DNA of 64,000 nucleotides from Ectocarpus siliculosus. Its lineage: Eukaryota; Sar; Phaeophyceae; Ectocarpales; Ectocarpaceae. Below, in pieces: positions 23,285 to 34,704 of this stretch. The position numbers and the translations under genes are program-made. The stretch's first letter is position 1. Each line of letters begins with the position of its first letter. A model generated the notes under the pieces. The model worked only from the letters and a program-made list of their open reading frames with translations. It searched no databases and was not told the DNA's origin. The DNA is taken from NCBI GenBank assembly GCA_000310025.1, contig FN649741.1, positions 956,672 to 1,020,671 on the forward strand. The letters are read 5' to 3'.

Positions 23285-23670
23285 CAGACAGAGTGCTGGT
23301 GCTGGTCTGCAGAGGGAATGAGGCAGAGAAAGCGAAGAGTCTGCAGAGGGAATGAGGCAGACGGAGCCGAGAGCAGACAGAGTGCTGGTGCTGGTCTGCA
23401 GAGGGAATGAGGCAGACGGAGCCGAGAGCAGACAGAGTGCTGGTGCTGGTCTGCAGAGGGAATGAGGCAGACGGAGAGCGAAGAGAAACCCGAGAGCAGA
23501 CAGAGTGTTCCACACGTGATCGAGAAAAGAGTGCTGGTGCTGGTCTGCAGAGGGAATGAGGCAGACGGAGAGCGAAGAGTCTGCAGAGGGAATGAGGCAG
23601 ACGGAGAGCGAAGAGAAACCCGAGAGCAGACAGAGTGCTCCACACGTGATCGAGAAAAGGCGGAGCGGCG
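23285..23670. repeat. compound minisatellite
   Basis: A unit built from gagcagacagagtgctggtg, ctggtctgcagagggaatga and ggcagacggag is repeated about six times. Some copies carry an extra agcgaagagaaacccga block and some a cacacgtgatcgagaaaa block, so there is a higher-order period. The tract lacks stops in several frames (giving PSASFPLQT-type repeats), but no gene context supports translation. Confidence 0.85.
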
Positions 23671-26280
23671 GCGGAGCGGAAACATGCCCAGAAGCGGAAA
23701 GACAGAATGAACTCTAAATCCAAGTGAAAAATGGTGGGAGAAATGCTGGTCTGTCAGGGCTCGAGAAAACCGATCTTTGAACGGAGAGCGGCCCGCTGGA
23801 AATGCGAAATACTCGAAAGTTACGCCGAACACAAATGATAGAACTGTTAATGGTAGGGGGCGCGGGGGAGAGGATGTTTTCGCGGCGCCACACGCGCCCC
23901 AGCGCCTCCGCGGGCTGCGCTATACCCACCAGCCACTGGTGCTGTACTGGTGTGTTGTTTTCTTCGCCACAGAAGTAAGAATAAAGAAAATAAGAGAATC
24001 AGCAGGATGCGACAGCCCAAAGGAATAAGAAATCCGAAATTGGGCCGACTTCGGCTGGTCCTGCCCAAAATAAGATATCGACGCTCGACCCGGTTTTGAC
24101 GTTTTTTATCTCCTGGAACGTTCTGAATCAACCCGAATTGTGGGAAGAGGTTTGGGGAAGTGACAATAAAATCTCCCATCGTTCCCCTCGACCCTCGACT
24201 TTAGTAACTGCAGTAGTACAGTTTCACCACAGGAGAAGCATTTTCGGGCGAAATATCTCTTCGTCGACGCCACCAATGAGGACACTGGCTACTGTCAGAG
24301 ACAGAGGCCGGTGCCTTGGCAGCATTATCCCACTGCCAGGGAAGGCTATTTCCTCTCGTGATATATATGTGAACGAGGAGAAGAGGGTAGAAAGAGAGAG
24401 TGGCCATAGCGAGCAGACCGAGAGGAGAGTCGAAGACTCCGCTTCCACTTTCGGCAAGTGGCCAGGGACTTCGGAAGATATCCATCTCCGACGGTGCATT
24501 TCCTGTCACTCTCCTTGTGACAAAGACACCCCGAGGGATCCATATCTTCCTACACTTTGTATGTGCACACATGGTTGGTTATACTCCCGACAGGTGTCCT
24601 CCACAGAAACGCCAATTTTGCGACGCCGTGCAACTCTGATTATGCGATGGGTGGGCGTGCTACTATGTACTCTGGTTTGGAGGTAGAAGGTTGTTGGCCA
24701 TGGTTGTTTGGCGTTGGCAGAGGCTATGACATGACGTCATGCAAGATATGGGGCTTTAACCCGAGGCATGTACCCTTCTGTTCTGTGTGCGTACGATCCG
24801 GTGGTGTGTGCTTGGGATCTTGTGGGTTGGCTCGGGAAAACGTTAGACTAATTAATCAAGAGAAAGAGAACAACAACGGAAAGCAACAACAACCTGCATC
24901 TAACACCTGTGGTCGGACAAGAGAGTTCACACAGCAAAAAGAAAGGTGATTGATTCTGAAGGCAGGGAGGGGTCATGTCTCGTTACAACTACAATAGAGA
25001 TGACGGGGGAGTGGTGTTTCGAAGCGGCACAAAGCGCCGAGAAACAAGCGTCCTTGGGCAGACGGCATATATATATATACGAAACCTCTATCAAGAGTGA
25101 AGTGAAGAAATCAGACAGTCGTGTTGTGAAATACTCTATGGCCAGAGCGGGAAAAGTATGCCGGGGATGAAGGCGAACACTAAAACACAGCAGTGATTTC
25201 TATTTTGTGCTTCGCAGCAGTTGTTTCTCGCCTCTGGGGAGGAAGCAGTCGAGACCGGCTCTAGCCAAACGCTCTCTGTCTTCAGTTGCCGCACGGAGGG
25301 ACGAGGCTGTAAGACGGCACGAGGCTGCCTCCACCCCGAGGATGACTTCTCTTGCTGCTTATTCCCGGGGGACGGCATGGATGGGCTGATGAGACTTTTT
25401 GACCCACCGCCCTTCCTTTCGACATCGCTCAAAACAGAATATTTTGTTAGTACGAGTATACTTGTTGTAGTGTAGCAACCGCGCCTGTGCATTTTCAGTG
25501 GATGAGGGACGCGTATTTTCCAGAACGTTCTTGTAAAATGCGGGCAACACATGCCCCCCCCAAAGTGCGAAGAAGGTTATTATGTTCTAGAAGTTTAATT
25601 TTCGCATTATGATTGCAAGGAATTATTATTCTTGCTCTTATCGCAACACAAGGTAAACAAGAAAGTACAAAAAATAAGAGCAACGAGTTTCTACTAGATA
25701 TGTATCCACCGCGTGCACTGATACCACGCTGGTAGCAGCGTAATAGCTGTGTCGTCTCCGTACAGGATGGCGTGTATGTTGTAGTTCAAAAACGGAACAC
25801 GGTTTAGACGGATAGAAGCAGCACCGTCGTACAAGGACTCCATGCAATGTGTCTTCATTTAGGCTATATAATACCAGCGGGTCGACATCTCGCCGTCGGG
25901 CGCAAGAAATGAACAAAGCACTGTCCACACTACTATCTTTACTCGCACCACAAACAATCTCTCCCAGTAGAGTGAGTGTGACCCGGTAAATTAAACTGTG
26001 GCTCCGCAATCCAAAGGCGTATGTATGTCTTTCACGTGCTTTCTTCCTCCAAGTGACTGACTGCAATAATGATAGAAGAAGCGCCCCCGGGCTGTGCTTT
26101 GCACTCCCTTCCCCGAGACTGGGGAGAACTACATAAGGTACACTTTTTTCTGCACTCTCTACACATACATACATATATACGACTCTCTATACACCACCGG
26201 CAACGACAGCGAGCGGCTGTGTACAAAAGCTAGTGTACAATCACGAGAACAAGCGGGATCAAAGATCCTCGGATGCACTG
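23671..26280. other. 2.6-kb stretch without recognised genes
   Basis: Frames up to about 200 residues exist (for example 24096-24686 + and 25638-26174 -), but they show no domains, no repeated splice pattern and no hydrophobic design. Microsatellite-like AT runs lie near 25066-25080 and 26160-26180. Confidence 0.4.
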
Positions 26281-26628
26281 TTGTTGTTGTTGTTGTTGTT
26301 GTTTGTTGTTGTTGTTGTTGTCTTCACATTAAAAACCGTTCCGTCCTCTCTGCCTAGTACCTTCTTCTGTCCGTACTAACTAGTCTAAACGATTGATTGA
26401 CGTGATCGATTCCCGTGGTCACAGGCTAACTTACCCAAAAAAAGGTATAGGAAAATAAAATGGACCCGAAGGGTCCGCAAGCCAAGAAAAGTCAACGACA
26501 GATAGTCTAGGCCACTCCACTCTCGCCTCTCTGCACTGGGTAGAGAGAGATCGGAACGGTTTTTAATGTGAAGACAACAACAACAACAAACTCTATGCGA
26601 GGTAACCCTAGATCGGAAAAAGATAATA
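26281..26628. repeat. dispersed repeat A, copy 2, with inverted terminal block
   Basis: It shares the (GTT)n, gtcttcaca, ggacccgaagggtcc and gcgaggtaacc blocks with copy 1 at 14946. Here a stretch of about 60 bp is extra. It contains an inverted copy of the first 36 bp (cggaacggtttttaatgtga then agacaacaacaacaaca at 26551-26590), so the element has terminal inverted repeats that copy 1 lacks. Confidence 0.78.
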
Positions 26629-27010
26629 ACCTAACCTTGCCTATGGTCCGTGTTGCCTATACATACGTGAGGGAGACAAAAAATACCCTCCGCATGTAAC
26701 AGACACCCTTGTCTACCATATGTATCGTGAGAAATAGTGTTCTTCTCCCGTGCCCCTCGAACACACATAATAACAAGTAGATGATATGTGAAATGTCCAA
26801 GATAACAGAAGCCACAGCGTTCATGTTTTGTGCGGTATGCACCTCCATCAACCCTGCTCGCCTGCTCACCGTGGTCGGTGCTGGTATTCAACAACAGAAC
26901 CTTTACTACTACGGACTTTACCGCATCCATCATTGACTGGATCGTTCTAGATACGTTTCCTGAAATATTATTATTCAAAAGTTGAAGTACTTCTTCCTTT
27001 CTCTAATTAG

Positions 27011-27872
27011 TGTCCCAGAGAAGGGCTAAACTACGCTACTATCATCACCAGGCTATTAACTATCATTATCTATATTCTCTGCGAGTCGAATGCAGACACA
27101 CGCCAAGCGTTCCGTGATCAACACAACAAGCGAGCAAGTAAGTAGCGACTCAGGTATGCGTGCATGCGGTTCCAACGTCTCCGACACTCCAGTATCCGGT
27201 CAGGCATGCGTGGTCAGGTGTGGTTATCGCTCACAGTTGCGATGACAGTTCAGTAGTGCTCAGACGGGTTCGTTCACAAAGGTTTCGTGTTCACTTCCGG
27301 GCACTTCGGTCACTGACCGCTGGATGCAAGCCGTCAGTCGGAGGAACTGTTTCATCATCGCGCGGGGATTCTTCTTTTTTTTTATCTTCACTTCAAATCA
27401 GCGCTCACAGCACTAGTGCCGTTTACTCCAACCCGTGGTCACACAGAAGAGCCCCTCTCTACCCTCCCCTCCTGCGGTACTTTGCCTTCGATTTTTAATG
27501 CGAGAAGAGTTCAGCACTCTCTTCCCTCTGTGTACACACGAACTAGCGCTATCCACTAGACCAGGAGCGGAAGCGAGAGAAAAACTCACTTCGCCGGGAT
27601 TCGAACCCCTGACCTGACCTCTAGACTAGAAGGTTTCGCGGATACCAACTAGGAATGGAACTAGTCTAAAAGCAATTATTCCGTTGGTTCGTTGGTCCAT
27701 TATTCACCCGACAGACGGTTACATCTGTCGGAACCCCCCCCCCTCCGGGCACTTATGGGTAATGTCCCCGTGCCCATCATAGGGACGTGTACTCCGGACA
27801 CTTGTTCCTTGCGTCACAAGTGCACGTCATCACAGTAATATTTAGAACCGGTGCATACGGCCGTCCAGAACA
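27011..27872 (-). repeat. 3' LTR of the Ty3/gypsy fossil (carries an insertion)
   Basis: It aligns with the LTR at 32081-32684 over its whole length, apart from an extra segment of about 285 bp at 27368-27652. Shared blocks include aagggctaaactacg, gccaagcgttccgtgatcaa, ttcgttcacaaaggtttcgt and cggtgcatacggccgtccag. Confidence 0.88.
27368..27652 (-). mobile_element. tRNA-derived SINE-like insertion inside the LTR
   Basis: The segment is absent from the sister LTR. On the minus strand it contains a perfect tRNA B-box region (GGGGTTCGAATCCC, about 27598-27611 on the + strand), preceded by an A-box-like CCTAGTTGGTATCC. Farther on is a second tRNA D-arm-like segment, CTGGTCTAGTGGATAGCGCT (27545-27564). 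It ends in an A-rich tail (seen as tttttttttatcttc at the low-coordinate end). Head, body and A-rich tail fit a tRNA-derived SINE mobilised by a LINE. Target duplications are not clear. It inserted after the LTR element did. Confidence 0.65.
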
Positions 27873-30800
27873 CCCCCCTAGCATAGATAGACCGTGGTAC
27901 ACGGCTATGCTAACAGGACGGCCGCACGGTGCCCACACGCGATTCCTACTTCCCTGCCCAGCTACCAGGTAAAGTCTGGGTCTCCCCCGGTGAGAAACGA
28001 AGACGACGCAGCACTCCTATTGTTCTACCACTGCCGGCACACCCCCCCAGGCTGCCAGACGACAGTCGGCAGGCTCACGACAGTGAGTGGTAGCAGTCCG
28101 TCGTCCAGGGTCAAGTAGGAAGGGACGGTCGGGCAGCGACGCCGATGCCCATATCCATTTCCCGCTTCGTATGTTCCTCCCAATCTCCATCCGGGTAATG
28201 CACGCGCCAGTAAGGGTCGCACTAGTTGAAGACGGTGGCCTTGAAAACCTTGAGGTGACCGTCGCTGTCGGCGAACTCAGGGCCGACCGGGATACCAACG
28301 AGGAAGAGCTGCAGTGCCTGTTCCCTGGACCCCACTTCGCGCTCGCCCCGAGGAGGCGGTCCGGCGGGTCGTCGGGCGGCGTCCTCGCCGTGGTACGATC
28401 GTACAGTGCGTGGAAGACGCCCAGCTGGAGCGACGAAAACCTGTCGCCGGCCTCGTCCTCAGTCAGCCAGGGTGGGAGAGCACCGTCCTGGTAGCGACCT
28501 CGGTACTCCCAAGTCCACGTCGGAGTGATGCCGGTACCGTGTATCACCCGCCTGTCCACTAGCGTATACAGCGGCACGGCAACGACGGACATGTCGGCCA
28601 GGCCGAGGTCAGCCGACCACACCAAGTGGGCAAACTCATCCTCGAACGGCGGCCGAAGGTCCTGCGGCCGTGCATGGTAGGGCTTGAGATCAGGCGCTTC
28701 AACCTTGCGTTGGTGGATCCGGCGGCCTTCGAGCTGAGCCGCGAAGCTCAGGCGGTCGTAGATGACCTCGGTGACCTTTCACGCGCCGGTGTAGTGGTCG
28801 TGTGTGAGCTCTGGGTGGTGATTGTCCCCGTGGAGCGTGGCGGCCGGTTCCTTGACCAGTACGTAGTTTCCAACGGCGGTTTTGGCCCCAGGTGACTCCC
28901 GTGTGACTCGGGCGTTGTGGCGTTCCCGATGGCGGTTCTGAGCCTCGTGCCGGTAGGTGAAGGTTTGCCGAGGCATGCGTTGTTGTTCGGCCACAGTCCG
29001 TTCGAGTCCCTTGCCAAAAGAGTTGTCGTCCAGGGCTTGGATGACGACGTCGATGTGGGTGCATGGTTCCCGACCGAAGAGGATGCGCAAGGGGGACGCT
29101 CCGCCGGGAAGGGACGCGTCGGGCGTAACGCGGTGGATCCAGGTCGCCACGGGCACGAAATTGTGCCACCCCTTGGGCCACGCGGTGCACAGCTGGGACA
29201 GAGCCTCGTGCAGCCACCCCCCCAACCTCTGAATCGCCCCTTGGGCGCGGGGATGGTTGGCAGGGCCGTAGTTCAGCGGCACTTTCAGCCACCGGCAGAG
29301 GTGCTGCATCACCTCCGCAGTGAACTCGCTACCTGGGTCGCAGCGGATGATGAGCGGTAGGCCGAAGATGAGTAAGAGACCCAAGAGTTTGCGACTCACC
29401 CCAATGACTTCCTTGGACGGGAGCGGGAAGGCCGTGAGGAACTTGGAAGCCCGGTCGACCGCCGCGAGTAGGTAACGGTTGCCCTTGTCAGAAGTTACCT
29501 TGAGGTCCTGGATGTCCATTTCGAGCACCTCCCACGGCCGGAGAAGCCTCGCCGGCATCTTGAGTAGTTGCGTACTCAGGCACGCTTCTGCCGACGGCAC
29601 TTGTGGGACAGCGCATAGGCTCGGATGTCCTTATTGTGGGACGGCCAGTGGTATTTTTGCTCAACTAGGAGGAGGGTGGTGCGTGCCGCTCCAGGGTCGT
29701 ACGTAGCATGGACCAGCGTCAACACGGCGGGCACCAACTCTTTGGGGACCGCGATTGTGTACGCACGGCCACGCGGAGCGTGCCACAGCCGGTGGTCGTC
29801 GGCCAGGACGTAGTCGTCGTCCTCTACTTGTCCCGTTTCCAGGTCGGATCGGAGGCGTTGAAATGTTGGGTCTCGTTGCTGAGCCTCCACAAGTCGAGCA
29901 GTGTCGCGTAAGGTGTCCTCCAGGTGGAGAGACCTCGTCGTGGCTCCGGTGTGTCCAGCGGAGTGTTGTCGTCCAAGAGAGTCTCCTGTGGCATCGCTGG
30001 TGCCGGGGGTAGCGTCGACGGCTTTGGCGCGGTGGTGCCGGGCCTGAGGTAGGTGCTGCGGCAGCCTTGGGGTGCTGATCCAAGGGTTCCTCTGCACCTG
30101 GCTCCACGGCGTGTGGGACCCATGGTGGTCGGCGTGCAGGCTCCTTCTCACGGGGGCGGCCGCGGCCGCGGCGTTCGCCAGTTCCCGCCGTCTCCCGGAG
30201 TGACGGTGCGGCGGCGGGTGTCGGCGTCGGCCACGCGCTCGGCGGGCCATACCCCTCATGACCCGAGGGATCACGACGAAGCGCGACTTGTCGACGGTCG
30301 CAGCGTCAACGGTGGCGATGTCGTCGGTGGAGCATGTCCATAGGCTAGCCAGCGCGATGGCCAACTCATCGTCCATGCTGCCCCGTTGGTCGGCGTTCCG
30401 GTTGACGATGCCGTGGATGCCCAGTGCGCTGAAGGCTTCCCGTAGCATGGGGGGCATGGTGAACTCCTCAAGCGCCCGCGCAGCATCGATCGGTCGCACG
30501 CTTGGCGGAACGTCGAAGACCGTCTGGGACGTGGTGAGCTGCACAAACTCCTCCTGTGACAGGTCCTGTGCCTCGGCGAAGGGTCCGTCGTCGGCAGGGT
30601 GGGACTGGTACTCCGCCGGTCGGCGACCCATGATGCTCCCATGCGTGATGGTGGCGATAGGTTGCGCGAAGCTGAAGACTCCTTGTCGCCTGGAGGGCGC
30701 TTAAGGAAGAAGTGGCCCTCGTGTCCCAGTAGCTCACCAACAGTCGGCTTCGTGGCCACTCTCTGCTGTGGACGTAGCTTCCAGGGGGCCAGCTTCGCCG

Positions 30801-32051
30801 CGTAGATCTCGGGGATGACGCCGGGGTGCGACTTAATGGCCACGACGAAGACTCGGTGCTTCCCGGTGGGGACGCCAACATCCGTAGCATACAGAGTGTC
30901 ATCCTCCACGGTTCACCGGCCCCGCTCCAAGCATGGTTGAAGGCGGTCGCGCCAGGCCGGGGTCCGCGAGAACCCCGCGGGGCACTGGAGTTGCGCACTC
31001 CATGAGCAGGAGTTGCGCTCGAGAAGCGGCGAAGGTCTAGGTGATTTCAGTCGCTTGGCGCGCGGCGGTCTCTCCCTGACTGTGAGCGTGGTATCGGCAG
31101 CAAGCATTGCCGACGACCTCCGGTCGCGCCTCCGCCAGTGTGTGCTTACGCCGCTCGCCTGAAAGGGGTGAGCGCGCAAGGTGGATTCCCTGGCTCCAGC
31201 TGTTGACACGAGCGCACTCCAACGTGATCCAATCCGGTTCGACTGCGGCCTTGATGTGTAGGAGGCCCAGGAGAGCCAACAATGCTCCACCAGCTCCGCA
31301 GCCGAGGATGACAACCCTTGACAATCTGGGAGCTAGGGCCGACCGCGTATCCTCGTAGTTTCGCAGTCGTTGCAGGTCACCGTCCTCCGGGGCCTCCGGC
31401 GTGAGCTAGCGTAGAAGACGGCCAGGCTCATCTCCGGCACATAGGAGGGTTCCGTGGGTCCTAGCGCGGCGAGAGAAACGCCGTCAAGCACCTGGGTCGT
31501 CATCTCGATCGGGTTGGATGTCTTCTACCGGTTCCAGCGGGGCCGGGTCTCCGTCTCTTTCCTCGGTGGGGGGCGCCAAGGTCCTGAGCGGCACACCATC
31601 CAGCACAGGTCCTGTGGGGCCTTGGTTCTCCACCGGGCTTGTGGTGTCGTCCGGGAACGCCGTTTTTACTGGTGGCTCCGGCGGTCCCTTGCAGCGGAGT
31701 CGCGATAGAGCGTCTGGGGCCGTGTATGATCCTCACCCTCACCCTTGCGCCATTGGAGGTCGATATCGTACTGCAATAGTCGCAGCGACCGCCGGTGCAT
31801 CTTTGAGGACCGGTTCTGGCTCGTTAACAGCCGTGTCAGGGCAGCGCAATCGGTGATGAGGGTGAACCTCCGGTGCTGCAGGTAGGTGCGGAACTGCTCG
31901 ATGCCGTACAGCACGTCAAGGACCTCACGGTCATTGGGGGAGAGCCTCTCCTCGGTCCGTGTGAACCGATGGCTGGCGTATCCCAGAGGGTCGTCGCGTC
32001 CGTCGACGGCCTGGGTGAGCACTGCCCCCGCTGCTCCTTCCAAGCACTTGC

Positions 32052-32080
32052 CCGGAGTTCGATTCTCCCTACGCTTACCA
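32052..32080 (-). other. primer-binding site of the Ty3/gypsy fossil
   Basis: Immediately inside the right LTR, the + strand reads like the 3' end of a tRNA: gttcgattctccc resembles a T-arm, then tacgctta and CCA. The minus strand therefore begins TGGTAAGCGTAGGGAGAATC, a long primer-binding site. It does not begin TGGTATCA, the usual initiator-Met type. Confidence 0.7.
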
Positions 32081-32684
32081 TGTTCCATAGAAGGGCTAAA
32101 CTACGCCTTCATCACCAGGCTATTAACTCTCACCTGGCGCAGATCATTAGCTATTCTCTGCGAGTTCGATTGTAGACACACGCCAAGCGTTCCGTGATCA
32201 ACACAACAAGGGGGCAAGTAGCGGTACTCTAAAAAGTATGCATGCGGTTCCAACTCCGCCGATACTCCATTATCCCGTCAGGCATGCGTGGTCAGGTGTG
32301 GTTATCGCCCACAGTTGCGATAACAGGTCAGTATGTAGTGCTCAGATCGGGTTCGTTCACAAAGGTTTCGTGTTCACTTCCGGACGCTTCGGTCACTGAC
32401 GGCTAGGTGCAACCCGTCAGTCGGAGGGACCGTTTCATCATCACGCGGGGAGTGGAATCAATAGCAATTATGGTTCCATTATTAACCCGACAGACGGCTA
32501 CATCTATCTGTCGGAACCCCCCCTCCGGGTACTTATGGGTAATGTCCCAGTGCTGACCTATATCCTGGTTTCCACAGTGCCCATCATAGGGACGTGTACT
32601 ACACCCGGACATACACTTGTTCCTTGCGTCACAAGTGCCCGTCATCACACTATTTAGAACCGGTGCATACGGCCGTCCAGAACA
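32081..32684 (-). repeat. 5' LTR of the Ty3/gypsy fossil
   Basis: A 604-bp direct repeat of the LTR at 27011-27872, bounded by TG and CA. It lies beside the primer-binding site, which orients the element on the minus strand. Confidence 0.88.
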
Positions 32685-33651
32685 TTAGCATTATCTTTAT
32701 ATACCGCGTTTAGTGTGCCATGTCACGTATACTGATACCGGTATTGTTTTTTTGTGCTACTGAAATCGCTCATGATGTATGTGATATCGTGTACTGTGTA
32801 CTATTCAACAGAATACCTATAACAGCAGTCTTTATCAGTTGATACTGATATTTCTAACAACAAGTCCAAAAACGGCCTTCTCACGAAACACCGAGAACGT
32901 CACATTCCACATACCTGTAGCAACAATTATATCGGCAACATCATGTGCGGTCGGCCAACAACGCCATAGACGGGGTTGGGAATGCCTAAGACATGCTGAC
33001 GGGGATCGTTAGGCACCACCACCCGGCGATGCAGCTGCTATAGGTAGATCAGCTAGCGCCTTTGACAGGACACGGATGAGAAACAAGGTTCACTCGATTC
33101 CCGCGATCAGATGGCAACCAAGCCGCAGATCGAATGCGTCAAGTTAGCCAATCAAACCTAAAAGGGACGGGGGCGGAAACCCGAAGAGTAGGACGGATGC
33201 CCGGGTCACTTCGAATAAAAATATCGAAAACAATATTTGATGAGTACGAGTAATAAGGGCGCCAATATTGTGGCCGACGTTCGGGGTGCCATGCACCAAG
33301 GTGACACACACGCAGTCGGCGCATGAAAGATCGATACTAAACCAAGCATTGAAACCGAGTTCGCCGAATTAGCGCCACTGGCGGGTTTAACGATCGATTT
33401 CCGACACCGCTGCATGTGATTCTTTGCCTCCCGGTCATTTTTTCACCTACTACCCGAGCGTTTGAAGTCCTTCAAAGGCCCTCTCCATGATCGTGTCTCT
33501 ACCCTCAGGTGCCTCGGCCTGCTGGTGTCCAAAATGGGCTCCTGGCTCTACATTCTTGGCCGGTGTGTGTATCCGGGCGGAAAAGGTGATTCATAAAGTC
33601 GTATCCTACGCATAGATCATCCGAATAGGCTAGATACACCAGTGTTGGCTT
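32685..33651. other. spacer without recognised features
   Basis: AT-richer DNA to the right of the LTR element. Only short frames are present. It presumably includes the 3' flank of the FKBP-fold gene. Confidence 0.45.
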
Positions 33652-34485
33652 TTATGCATGGGTGTCTTGGTACCCCGTTCTCTCCGACAGCAAGCCCGGG
33701 TCCCCCACCGCCGACTCCTCATCGTCTGGTACCAGCGCTTTCACGGTGTTTCCCCCTCTCCTCAGCGATCTCAGCAAGGCCGTCAGGCGCCTCGCAGCCC
33801 CGTAAGACGACACCACACTCGAAAGGCGCGATCGGAGACGGAACAACGCGTCGTCTATCCTGTCCCTGAGCGCTCGCCGGACCAGCAGCCACTTCGCGCT
33901 CCGGTGCCCGATGGCCGCCACCTGGACTGCGAACACCAGAGTGACGTAAGGCGGGATGTTTCTCGAGGCGTACACCTCCCCGAACCCGTAGTCCGACCGT
34001 ACTTCCACTCGGGCCCTTTCACCGAGACTCATGTGGGACACCGCCACGTCTAGCCCTCTCAACACGGACCCCCTGGTGTGGTATAGAAACCGACAGTCGA
34101 CGGTTCCGCGGACGAAATTCGCCCCGCTCTGCTCGTCCGTCAACCCCAGCTGGTACCACTGCATCCGAGAGCCGGTCATCGCGACTCCCATCAGCGCCTT
34201 CATCCCCCGCTTCACGTTCAGCACTCGCTTGTGCAGGCTCAACAGTCTGTGTCGCTGCCCCCAAATTCGCTGAAGAATGTTGCGGGCCACCGGTGTGTCT
34301 GCCCGGATCTGAAGGCGAGGGATGACCTTGGTTTCCAGCCATACGGATTTGCCGTCGTCCAAATACTCCACCAGAACACCTCGGCCCTCTTCCAAACGCT
34401 GGACGCTTGCTGCTCGTGGTCGAAAAGAAGTGCGCGGCAAGGGGACACACAAAATGTAGGGCAAGGAGGTAACTATCTCCGTCAA
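33652..34485 (-). CDS. FKBP-fold protein with altered active site, 277 aa
   Basis: A single uninterrupted frame. Residues of about 125-205 align with the FKBP prolyl-isomerase fold: VRGTVDCRFLYHTRG, then SVLRGLDVAVSHMSLGERAR, SDYGFGEVYASRNIPPYVTL and VFAVQVAAIG. Known FKBPs have VIRGWEEGV, DYAYG and IPP.ATLVF at these places, so the fold is recognisable. Two things are odd. The active-site tryptophan of the RGW motif is leucine here, and roughly 20-25 residues that normally carry FDSS and the FMLG strand are missing between YHTRG and SVLRG. Peptidyl-prolyl isomerase activity is therefore doubtful and a scaffold role is possible. The N-terminal 115 residues and the basic, Arg/Leu-rich C-terminal 70 residues match nothing I know. 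The start at 34485 is the first ATG and upstream exons cannot be excluded. The neighbouring C2 gene ends 220 bp away on the same strand. Confidence 0.68.
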   Translation of the reverse strand: MTEIVTSLPYILCVPLPRTSFRPRAASVQRLEEGRGVLVEYLDDGKSVWLETKVIPRLQIRADTPVARNILQRIWGQRHRLLSLHKRVLNVKRGMKALMGVAMTGSRMQWYQLGLTDEQSGANFVRGTVDCRFLYHTRGSVLRGLDVAVSHMSLGERARVEVRSDYGFGEVYASRNIPPYVTLVFAVQVAAIGHRSAKWLLVRRALRDRIDDALFRLRSRLSSVVSSYGAARRLTALLRSLRRGGNTVKALVPDDEESAVGDPGLLSERTGYQDTHA

Positions 34486-34704
34486 CGCTTGTTTGCCTTT
34501 TGGGTTTCCGATTGGGACAGAAAATGAGTGTGTTTGAAAGAACGAATCTAACGCTGTTCTGGCATACGGGAGTGTGTATAGAGAGGTGTCCGTATGACCG
34601 ACGGCACTTTTTGACGACTGAAGAGAGTGGGCCCCCGATGTCTAGGCCAAAATCAGCACGAAAAACACTACTGGAAGACGAAGAGGGGGGAGGGTCGGCG
34701 TGAA

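Larger units (their letters stand above)
27011..32684 (-). mobile_element. Ty3/gypsy-type LTR retrotransposon, broken fossil
   Basis: Two LTRs in direct orientation (27011-27872 and 32081-32684) flank internal DNA read on the minus strand. Both LTRs start TG and end CA. The flanks attag (left) and ttag (right) suggest a 4-5 bp target duplication. Next to the right LTR is a primer-binding site. Next to the left one is a short polypurine tract (A then G7). Recognised parts, in Ty3/gypsy order, are RNase H (about 32060-31690), the integrase zinc-binding region (about 29900-29580) and the integrase core (about 29560-29040), followed by a tail with a possible chromodomain-like segment near 28580-28430. 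No gag or other pol parts were recognised. The element is broken in several places. The LTRs differ at many positions, so the insertion is old. Confidence 0.88.

Noticed and set aside
23215-23832. Open frames through the minisatellite giving Ser/Pro/Leu repeats
   Set aside because: Frames stay open only because the repeat unit lacks stops. No start context, splice sites or neighbours support a protein.
27545-27630. Possible tRNA gene
   Set aside because: B-box and A-box-like pieces are present but in the wrong order and spacing for a functional tRNA. A SINE head explains them better.
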